Positions 1-5,078 of a stretch of 5,291 bases of DNA are shown here, piece by piece. A model generated the notes under the pieces. That model saw nothing but the letters and a program-made list of their open reading frames with translations, did not search any database and was not told the origin of the DNA. Position 1 is the stretch's first letter. Each line of letters begins with the position of its first letter. Origin of the DNA: Candidatus Latescibacterota bacterium (lineage in GTDB: Bacteria > Krumholzibacteriota > Krumholzibacteriia > Krumholzibacteriales > WJIX01); NCBI GenBank assembly GCA_030621255.1, contig JAUXHZ010000103.1:1-5291 (forward strand), read 5' to 3'. The translations under genes were made by a program, and so were the position numbers.

Positions 1-1
1 G

Positions 2-934
2 CTTGTTATGGAAACGGGGGTTCAGCGGAACAGGGATGAGATAAAACTTTCCAGGAAAGATGGACGCGAACTGCCGATAGGAATAAACATTTCACTTCTT
101 AGAGATGAAAATGATGAAAAGAAGGGGGCGATAGCTCTCTTTCAGGATTTAACCGAAGTCAACATAATGAGGGAAAGGATACGGAAGTCGGACCGGATGG
201 CGGCGGTTGGAGAGCTTTCAGCGGCAATCGCGCATGAAATACGTGCGCCACTCACTTCAATATGCGGTTCTACAGAGATGCTTAAAGGGGAACTTGATGT
301 GACGGGTGAGAACGGAGAACTTATGGATTTGATAATTCGTGAATCAGAGCGTCTAGATGGAATGATTACCGATTTTCTTGAATATGCGAGACTACGAAAA
401 CCAGAGTTTGACTCGATAGATATTGAAAATTGTCTGAAAGAAACAATTCTTCTGTTAAAGCACGGTTCTTATCTTCGCGGCGGAGGAAATATCAGATTTC
501 AGAGTGAAGTTGAAAGTGTGAAAATATATGCCGATGATGAACAAATAAGGCAGGTATTTCTGAATCTTGGTCTTAATGCCTGTGAAGCTGTGGGAATAGG
601 CGGAAATATTGTCATTACGGTAAGGATGGCCGAAGAGATTTTGGAGGAAGGCGGAAGAAAGACAGAGTGCGCTGAAATAGAATTTCAGAATGACGGCCCA
701 TCGATTCCATCCGATGTTCTGCCGCATATCTTTGAACCCTTCTTTACTACGAAGGATGGCGGTACTGGACTGGGCCTGGCTACTGCGGGAAGAATTATTG
801 AAAGTCATTCAGGTACGATAAATGTGGAAAGCCCGGAAGGAAAGGGTGTCGTGTTTAGAGTCCTGATTCCGGTAAAGAACAATAGAAACGGGATAGGTAT
901 TGAGGAAATCAAACAGAAACTTTGCAGTGTATAA
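2..934 (+). CDS. pilS: PilS-like sensor histidine kinase, 5' partial
   Basis: This is the C-terminal part of a sensor histidine kinase. The frame is open to the left edge, and the first ATG (position 8) has no ribosome site, so the true start and any membrane sensor lie outside the window. Numbering from that ATG, residues ~10-55 are the end of a PAS-like domain, with 'RKDGRELP' and 'GAIALFQDLTE'. Residues ~64-130 are the HisKA dimerisation domain, with phospho-acceptor His76 in 'AAIAHEIRAPL'. The ATPase domain follows: N-box 178-190 (Asn186, Asn190), a G1 box 'NDGPSI' (228-233), F-box 'FEPFFTTK' (242-249) and G2 box 'GGTGLGLA' (251-258). Two oddities: the residue four after His is Ala rather than Asn/Thr, and the G1 box has Asn where Asp is usual. 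Its stop is 18 nt before the regulator gene, so the two are probably co-transcribed as a pair. The PilS name rests on the neighbouring sigma54 activator and pilin; an NtrB/AtoS-type kinase is the alternative. Confidence 0.9.
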   Translation, partial: LVMETGVQRNRDEIKLSRKDGRELPIGINISLLRDENDEKKGAIALFQDLTEVNIMRERIRKSDRMAAVGELSAAIAHEIRAPLTSICGSTEMLKGELDVTGENGELMDLIIRESERLDGMITDFLEYARLRKPEFDSIDIENCLKETILLLKHGSYLRGGGNIRFQSEVESVKIYADDEQIRQVFLNLGLNACEAVGIGGNIVITVRMAEEILEEGGRKTECAEIEFQNDGPSIPSDVLPHIFEPFFTTKDGGTGLGLATAGRIIESHSGTINVESPEGKGVVFRVLIPVKNNRNGIGIEEIKQKLCSV

Positions 935-952
935 TTGGGGAGGTTTTGATTA

Positions 953-2335
953 ATGGCAGGTGAGAGAATACTGATCGTGGATGATGAAAAGAGTATGTGT
1001 CAATATCTTTCAATAATGCTCAAAAAAGAAGGTTATAAAGTTAAGACAGTCGGTAACGGTAAATGCGCGATAGAAGAGGTGAAAAAGGAGAATTATGACG
1101 CTGTAATGACCGATATAAAAATGAAGGGGGTTGACGGTCTCGAAGTTCTCTCCGCGGTAAAAACCCATGAACCTAATCTTCCCGTAATAATCATGACTGC
1201 TTACGCTTCACAGAAAACTGCGATAGAAGCCCTTAACAACGGCGCTTTCCACTATATGGTGAAGAGAGCGGCAAAGAACGATGAAATAAAGATGATAGTC
1301 CACAACGCCATTGAGACGCGAAGGGTAAATAATGAGAATGTCTTTTTTAAGAAACAGCGTGCGAAAAAGAGCAGCTACAAGAATATTATTGGTGAAAGCG
1401 AACCGATGCAGAAGGTTTTTCGCAGGATAGACAAAGTTGCCGCTACCGACAGCACTATTCTAATAAGAGGCGAGAGTGGAACCGGCAAGGAACTTGTCGC
1501 GAAATCAATTCATCACAAGAGCAACAGATCGAACAAATCCTTTGTTTCTATAAATTGCGGGGCTCTCCCCGAGAATCTTCTTGAAAGTGAACTTTTTGGG
1601 CATGTAAAGGGGAGCTTTACTGGAGCGATAAGGGACAAGGATGGACTATTCAAGGTGGCCTGCGGAGGGACATTTTTTCTTGATGAAGTGGGGGAGACAT
1701 CTCCGGGGATTCAGGTTAAGCTGCTGAGGGTCCTTCAGGAAAGAGAAATAATTCCGGTGGGGGGGACAACCCCTATAAAGGTGAATGTTCGCTTAATTGC
1801 GGCAACCAATGCTAATCTCGAAGAGGCCGTACGCGGGAGAAGTTTCCGCCCCGATCTTTATTACCGTTTGAATGTAATACCGATAGAGATCCCGCTTCTT
1901 AAAAACCGTTCGAATGATATCATTCTTCTTGTTGATTATTTTCTTAAAATGGCATCTGAAAAAATCAAAAGAAAAAAGACTATTTCCCGCGAATCAATCG
2001 ATCTGCTGTTGAATTACGAATGGCCCGGAAATGTCCGTGAACTGGAAAACATAATTGAACGTGCTATTGTGCTTCAGGACGGAGATACGATAATGCCCTA
2101 TGATCTCCCCGACAAGATTCGTTTTCATTCGAGAAGGAAAGGGAATTTTGACCTGAACAGGGAGAAGGTAACGCTGGAGGAACTTGAGAAGGAATATGTT
2201 ATATCTGTTCTTGAGGAAACCGGGTGGCAGAAGAAAAAAGCCAGCGAGATTCTGGGGATTAACGCTTCGACACTCTACCGGAAGATTCAGCGCTACGGTC
2301 TTAATCGCAAAATTGAAGAAGTTGAGATGAAATGA
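953..2335 (+). CDS. pilR: PilR-like sigma54-dependent response regulator
   Basis: This is a complete NtrC-family transcription activator of 460 residues, a normal length. The receiver domain (~5-120) has the acidic pair Asp10/Asp11, phospho-acceptor Asp54 in 'VMTDIKM', Thr82 and Lys104. The residue after Lys104 is Arg, not the usual cis-Pro. The AAA+ domain (~143-375) has Walker A 'GESGTGKE' (173-180), the sigma54-contact loop as 'GSFTGA' (220-225, a Ser variant of GAFTGA), Walker B 'GGTFFLDE' (238-245), the arginine-finger region 'FRPDLYYRLN' (298-307) and sensor II 'WPGNVREL' (357-364). A Fis-type helix-turn-helix lies at ~408-450 ('KKKASEILGINASTLYRKI'). The start is set by GGGGAGG at 937-943, nine bases before the ATG. 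Phosphorylation by the kinase upstream should drive oligomerisation, DNA binding at distant sites and opening of sigma54 promoters. A -24/-12 promoter before the pilin downstream supports the PilR assignment. No clear terminator follows it. Confidence 0.93.
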   Translation: MAGERILIVDDEKSMCQYLSIMLKKEGYKVKTVGNGKCAIEEVKKENYDAVMTDIKMKGVDGLEVLSAVKTHEPNLPVIIMTAYASQKTAIEALNNGAFHYMVKRAAKNDEIKMIVHNAIETRRVNNENVFFKKQRAKKSSYKNIIGESEPMQKVFRRIDKVAATDSTILIRGESGTGKELVAKSIHHKSNRSNKSFVSINCGALPENLLESELFGHVKGSFTGAIRDKDGLFKVACGGTFFLDEVGETSPGIQVKLLRVLQEREIIPVGGTTPIKVNVRLIAATNANLEEAVRGRSFRPDLYYRLNVIPIEIPLLKNRSNDIILLVDYFLKMASEKIKRKKTISRESIDLLLNYEWPGNVRELENIIERAIVLQDGDTIMPYDLPDKIRFHSRRKGNFDLNREKVTLEELEKEYVISVLEETGWQKKKASEILGINASTLYRKIQRYGLNRKIEEVEMK

Positions 2336-2382
2336 GAAATAGTTGCATTGCAGAATTGATGTGTGGCAATTTACAATACGGG

Positions 2383-2398
2383 TCTGTACGGGCACAGA
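2383..2398. promoter_or_regulatory. Candidate enhancer dyad for the PilR-like activator
   Basis: A perfect inverted repeat TCTGT-N6-ACAGA is centred at about 2390.5, roughly 96 bp upstream of the predicted sigma54 start at 2487. NtrC-family activators bind dyads of this size about 80-200 bp upstream. Its assignment to this particular regulator is inference. A weaker TAAC-N5-GTTA repeat (2411-2423) and a second ACAGA (2423-2427) lie closer to the promoter and could be further half-sites. Confidence 0.45.
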
Positions 2399-2432
2399 TT
2401 CTGACAATCATAACACTATGTTACAGAGAAAG

Positions 2433-2461
2433 TTGACGTATTTATTATGGCTGCTTATTTT
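2433..2461 (+). promoter_or_regulatory. Candidate sigma70-type promoter before the pilin
   Basis: TTGACG (2433-2438) and TATTTT (2456-2461) are separated by exactly 17 bp, matching five and four of six consensus bases. The -10 element touches the first base of the sigma54 -24 element, so the two polymerases could not occupy both sites together. In AT-rich DNA this match may be chance. Confidence 0.3.
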
Positions 2462-2476
2462 GGCATACTACTTGCG
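2461..2476 (+). promoter_or_regulatory. Sigma54 (-24/-12) promoter of the pilin gene
   Basis: TGGCATACTACTTGCG matches the sigma54 consensus TGGCAC-N5-TTGCA well. The GG (2462-2463) and GC (2474-2475) doublets are separated by exactly 10 bp, which is the diagnostic spacing. The predicted transcription start is G2487, giving a leader of about 112 nt before the pilin ATG. A sigma54 activator gene immediately upstream makes the call strong. Confidence 0.85.
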
Positions 2477-2490
2477 AATCAATAAGGGCG

Positions 2491-2572
2491 AGGCCGGGAA
2501 ATGGCTTTACTAAGAGATTTGGCGGTTAAAAAGAACCGTATAATTAAAACCTTCAAAGCAGTTTTGCTTTGA
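2491..2572 (+). promoter_or_regulatory. Structured 5' leader of the pilin mRNA (three candidate hairpins)
   Basis: Downstream of the predicted start, three hairpins can be drawn. The first pairs AGGCC (2491-2495) with GGCTT (2503-2507), including one G-U pair. The second pairs CGGTT (2523-2527) with AACCG (2534-2538) around a 6-nt A-rich loop. The third and best is a perfect 8-bp stem TCAAAGCA (2553-2560) / TGCTTTGA (2565-2572) with a GTTT loop. It ends 13 nt before the ribosome site. No run of T follows the stems, so they do not look like terminators. They could stabilise the mRNA or affect ribosome access. I could not match them to a known riboswitch class. Confidence 0.4.
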
Positions 2573-2598
2573 GAGTAAGTGCCTTAAGGAGGTGCAGG

Positions 2599-3036
2599 AT
2601 GAATAACAAGGGTTTTACCCTGATAGAGCTGATGATCGTTGTTGTGATTATTGGTATTCTAGCCGCGATCGCGATTCCTAACTTCATCAATATGCAGTCG
2701 AGAGCGAAAGAGGCTTCATGCAAATCAAACTGTCACACTTTGCAGCTTGCTGCCGAGGATTTCGCTGTGCAGAATCTTGGAGTTTATGCTGCCGATGGTA
2801 CGACACCCCTTGTACCTAGTGGCGACACAATCATCACTTTGCTTCCAGGTGCAGCGCTTCTTGAGAATTCCTTTACTAAGCTTCCCACAGAGCCGGCTGT
2901 ATGGGGTGGAGCTGCCGCTGCTCCAGGTCAAATTGGTTATAACCCGATTGTGATAAACGGTGTGAATGTTGGTTATAACATTACAGGTGGAGATGAAAAC
3001 GGAAATGTAATGATCACACTATCAAGTGGTCAGTAA
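2599..3036 (+). CDS. pilA: Type IV prepilin, likely major pilin PilA
   Basis: This is a 145-residue prepilin with a class III leader. The leader is very short (MNNKG); prepilin peptidase would cut after Gly5 to give mature Phe1 with Glu5 at the conserved position. The following hydrophobic helix 'LMIVVVIIGILAAIAIPNF' is typical of the type IV pilin core, and the mature protein would be 140 residues. The start is the ATG at 2599, set by a perfect AAGGAGGT (2586-2593). An upstream in-frame TTG at 2569 would put charged residues before the leader and has no ribosome site. The only cysteines are Cys41 and Cys45 in the N-terminal helix, forming C-K-S-N-C-H. There is no C-terminal cysteine pair of the kind that forms the D-region loop in many Gram-negative pilins. 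The C-terminal domain is Gly/Ala/Asn-rich and ends in a probable beta-sheet ('GYNITGGDENGNVMITL'). It has its own sigma54 promoter and terminator, as expected for an abundant pilin. A minor pilin or pseudopilin is the alternative. Confidence 0.93.
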   Translation: MNNKGFTLIELMIVVVIIGILAAIAIPNFINMQSRAKEASCKSNCHTLQLAAEDFAVQNLGVYAADGTTPLVPSGDTIITLLPGAALLENSFTKLPTEPAVWGGAAAAPGQIGYNPIVINGVNVGYNITGGDENGNVMITLSSGQ

Positions 3037-3061
3037 GAAAACTTGAAATTTAGTATTTTCG

Positions 3062-3094
3062 CGGGCGGCTTACACGGGCCGCCCGTTTTTTTTT
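3062..3094 (+). terminator. Rho-independent terminator after the pilin
   Basis: A perfect 8-bp GC-rich stem, CGGGCGGC (3062-3069) pairing with GCCGCCCG (3078-3085) around an 8-nt loop, is followed at once by nine T (3086-3094), then G and five more T. This is a strong intrinsic terminator 25 nt after the pilin stop. It should isolate the pilin transcript from the ABC genes. Confidence 0.95.
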
Positions 3095-3113
3095 GTTTTT
3101 GCGAGATTGGGAG

Positions 3114-3129
3114 TGGCATGGTTTCTGCA
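3114..3129 (+). promoter_or_regulatory. Second sigma54 (-24/-12) promoter, before the ABC operon
   Basis: TGGCATGGTTTCTGCA has GG at 3115-3116 and GC at 3127-3128 separated by exactly 10 bp. It agrees with TGGCACG-N4-TTGCA at all but two weak positions. It begins 20 bp after the terminator T-run and points toward the ABC ATPase. The predicted start is A3140, giving a leader of about 150 nt. It may respond to the same regulator as the pilin promoter, although no obvious TCTGT-N6-ACAGA dyad lies just upstream. Confidence 0.7.
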
Positions 3130-3139
3130 ATTATAGAGG

Positions 3140-3289
3140 AAATGTTAATGAAATGCCCGTTAATAAACGGAAAACTTGCCGGTTCTTATATAGCGGATGG
3201 ATAGATTTTGTGCGGCAGTTTTCTTTTAGGGCACAAAAGTTTCGTAAATATGGCAGAAACCGGATAAAAACTACAGGCGGTTAATATTT
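3140..3289 (+). other. Structured non-coding leader or spacer before the ABC operon
   Basis: No convincing gene is present. The stretch holds a 5-bp hairpin CCGTT-AATA-AACGG (3157-3170). It also has a perfect 8-bp stem TTTTGTGC (3206-3213) / GCACAAAA (3231-3238) around 17 nt. That stem is enclosed by a long-range pairing CCGGTT (3179-3184) / AACCGG (3258-3263). In addition GCAGAAACC (3253-3261) is the exact reverse complement of GGTTTCTGC (3120-3128), which overlaps the sigma54 -12 element. It could be a regulatory leader, a small RNA, or chance structure. The ribosome site for the next gene is weak (AGGCGG, 3275-3280). Confidence 0.4.
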
Positions 3290-4270
3290 ATGGATATTCT
3301 AAACGTGGAAAATATAAGGAAGTCTTTTAGAAATAATATTTCATTTGGAAAAGAGGAAGTGCTGCGTGATCTTTCCTTATTTGCGGGGGAAGGGGAGATT
3401 CTCGGATTTCTGGGGCCGAACGGCGCGGGGAAAACAACAACAATAAAGATTATAGTAGGGCTTATAAGGCCCGATTCAGGAAAGGTCAGGATTCTCGGGA
3501 ATTCGGTCAGTGATCGCCGAACGAGGAGACTGATAGGTTTTTTGCCCGAGAATCCCTTCTTTTATCCTCATCTTACACTTGAGGAGTTTCTTATATTTTG
3601 CGGAAAGATGAGTGGAATGAAGGGGAAAATGCTTAAAGTCCGTATGGAGAGCATGATAGATAAGGTTGGTCTTGCCAGGCATAAAAAGAAACGATTGAGC
3701 ACCTTCTCGAAGGGAATGATACAGCGCGCCGGGCTGGCTCAAGCGGTTATTCATGATCCCGATTTATTGATACTCGATGAGCCTTTCTCAGGGCTTGATC
3801 CGCTCGGGAGAAAGATGGTTAGAGATTTTCTCCTGGAGCTTAAAGATCGGGGGAAAACAATATTCTTCTCTTCACATATACTTTCCGATATGGAGGCTCT
3901 CTGTGACAGGGCATCAATAATTCGTGAAGGGGTGATAGTAAAAAATGTGGGACTCGATGAGTTGTTTATAATGGGGGAGGGGAAGGTGGAGATAACAGCG
4001 CGGGGTTATCCTGAGTGTATGGCCGGGGAGATAAATCAATATGCAGATTCGGTGCAGAGATCCGGAGATGAAACGTTTATTGTAGTAAATAGACAGGAAT
4101 ATGTACGTAGTTTGATTCAGCATTTATTAAATAATGGTGCTGAAATACTAAGGGTCGCAGGTGTGCAGCCTTCCCTTGAAGAGATATTTGTAAGTGAGGT
4201 TGCCGCAGTGGAGAATGGAAATCAAAAGACTACTACAGGAGAAATACCGCGGGTTGAAACTTCTGTTTAA
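3290..4270 (+). CDS. ABC transporter ATP-binding protein (ABC-2 exporter type, PilH-like by context)
   Basis: This 326-residue protein is the cytoplasmic ATPase of an ABC-2 type exporter. Visible motifs in order are: Walker A 'GPNGAGKTT' (42-50), a Q-loop position carrying Glu ('GFLPE', 83-87), the signature as 'FSKGM' (139-143), Walker B 'LLILDEP' (159-165), D-loop 'SGLDP' (167-171) and H-loop His196 in 'SSHIL'. Glu in the Q-loop and SKGM in place of SGGQ are, from memory, common in this subfamily, so it should be active. Residues ~230-300 form the usual C-terminal extension ending 'PSLEEIFV', followed by a polar tail. The permease gene begins 30 nt downstream and must be its partner. The place right after pilS-pilR-pilA recalls M. 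xanthus pilH, an ABC ATPase needed for pili. That functional link is inference, since ABC-2 ATPases are widespread. The substrate is unknown. Confidence 0.93.
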   Translation: MDILNVENIRKSFRNNISFGKEEVLRDLSLFAGEGEILGFLGPNGAGKTTTIKIIVGLIRPDSGKVRILGNSVSDRRTRRLIGFLPENPFFYPHLTLEEFLIFCGKMSGMKGKMLKVRMESMIDKVGLARHKKKRLSTFSKGMIQRAGLAQAVIHDPDLLILDEPFSGLDPLGRKMVRDFLLELKDRGKTIFFSSHILSDMEALCDRASIIREGVIVKNVGLDELFIMGEGKVEITARGYPECMAGEINQYADSVQRSGDETFIVVNRQEYVRSLIQHLLNNGAEILRVAGVQPSLEEIFVSEVAAVENGNQKTTTGEIPRVETSV

Positions 4271-4300
4271 CCGGCTGGAGAAAGAAGTGAAGGAGGAAGT

Positions 4301-5071
4301 ATGGCAAGGATAGCAAATATAGCCTTGAATACATTCCGGGAATCAGTCAGGGGAAAACTGCTGTATATAGTCCTTATTTTCGGGGTGATACTTATTGTCA
4401 GTACATATATTCTGTCCCCTCTTTCTGTGGGGGCCGCAAAGGACAAAATAATAACGGATGTCGGGCTGGCTTTCATTTCATTTTTCGGCGTCATGACCGC
4501 TGTTATAGCGGGAAGTACGCTTGTTCACAAAGAGGTTGATAAAAAAGCTATTTATACGGTTCTTACAAGGCCTGTCTCGCGGCTTCAATACCTGCTCGGA
4601 AAGTTCTTTGGTATTATGACCGCGTTGATACTCATGGTGGTGGCTATGTCGGTTGTGATGGGTGTGGTAGTTGTGCTCGGCGGCGGCAGTATAACAGGGG
4701 GAATGCTGGCCGCTCTCTTTCTTTCATTTATTGAAATGGCTGTTATTTGTTCGGTAGTACTTTTCTTCAGCACTTTTACAACTCCTGTTCTGACCTTTTT
4801 CTTTACTATATGTCTTTTTGCCGCGGGGAGTTTAAGTGGTGATTTACGCGTTTTCGCTCAAAAATTCGGCTCAGGGACAATGAAATATGTCATCGATCTC
4901 TTCTACTATATTTTGCCGAACCTAAAGCTTTTTAATCTCCGCCATGAAGCGGTACACGGAATAGCGTTTCACTATTCAGATATTATTCTTACAACGGTCT
5001 ATGCCGCGGTTTATTGCTCAGTCATTATATATTTTTCTTACCTTGTTTTCAGCAAGAGAGAGTTTGTGTAG
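4301..5071 (+). CDS. ABC-2 type transporter permease (PilI-like by context)
   Basis: This 256-residue inner-membrane protein is the permease partner of the ATPase just upstream. Six hydrophobic segments are visible at about 19-38, 54-74, 103-127, 133-156, 162-178 and 228-249. The cytoplasmic loop after the second has the motif 'KKAIYTVLTRPVSRLQYLLGK' in two parts (81-90 and 91-101), typical of ABC-2 permeases of the NosY/GldF type and probably contacting the ATPase. The N-terminus 'IALNTFRESVRGKLLY' is also characteristic. The start is set by AGGAGG (4291-4296) four bases before the ATG. The length is normal for a half-permease, so a homodimer is likely. The next gene begins 7 nt after the stop. 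It corresponds in position to M. xanthus pilI, but a role in pilus assembly is inference and the substrate is not evident. Confidence 0.92.
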   Translation: MARIANIALNTFRESVRGKLLYIVLIFGVILIVSTYILSPLSVGAAKDKIITDVGLAFISFFGVMTAVIAGSTLVHKEVDKKAIYTVLTRPVSRLQYLLGKFFGIMTALILMVVAMSVVMGVVVVLGGGSITGGMLAALFLSFIEMAVICSVVLFFSTFTTPVLTFFFTICLFAAGSLSGDLRVFAQKFGSGTMKYVIDLFYYILPNLKLFNLRHEAVHGIAFHYSDIILTTVYAAVYCSVIIYFSYLVFSKREFV

Positions 5072-5078
5072 ATAAGAG

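Noticed and set aside
455..808. Minus-strand open frames across the kinase, regulator, pilin and ABC genes
   Set aside because: All lie opposite genes with clear domain motifs, show no recognisable domains and have no sensible ribosome sites; they are shadows.
2347..2370. ATTGC-N14-GCAAT inverted repeat after the regulator gene
   Set aside because: Short arms with a long spacer and no T-run; not a terminator and too weak to call an operator.
2569..2598. Upstream TTG start extending the prepilin by 10 residues
   Set aside because: It falls within the leader hairpin and lacks a ribosome site, while the ATG at 2599 has a perfect AAGGAGGT and gives a standard short prepilin leader.
2477..2598. 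Cyclic-di-GMP (GEMM) riboswitch in the pilin leader, as known upstream of some Geobacter genes
   Set aside because: I could not find the conserved core and tetraloop-receptor arrangement; only simple hairpins are visible.
2887..2900. ACAG-N6-CTGT repeat inside the pilin gene as an enhancer for the second sigma54 promoter
   Set aside because: Its arms are in the opposite order to the TCTGT-N6-ACAGA dyad, it is only 4 bp per arm, and it lies in coding sequence; chance is likely.
3148..3204. 18-codon mini frame (MKCPLINGKLAGSYIADG) with GAGGA seven bases upstream
   Set aside because: The predicted sigma54 start (~3140) would fall inside or after its ribosome site, and its codons overlap the CCGTT/AACGG hairpin. 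It is too short to support without conservation.
3093..3284. 63-codon open frame starting with TTG between the pilin and the ABC ATPase
   Set aside because: It starts inside the terminator T-run, has no ribosome site, overlaps the sigma54 promoter and repeats, and shows no recognisable domain.
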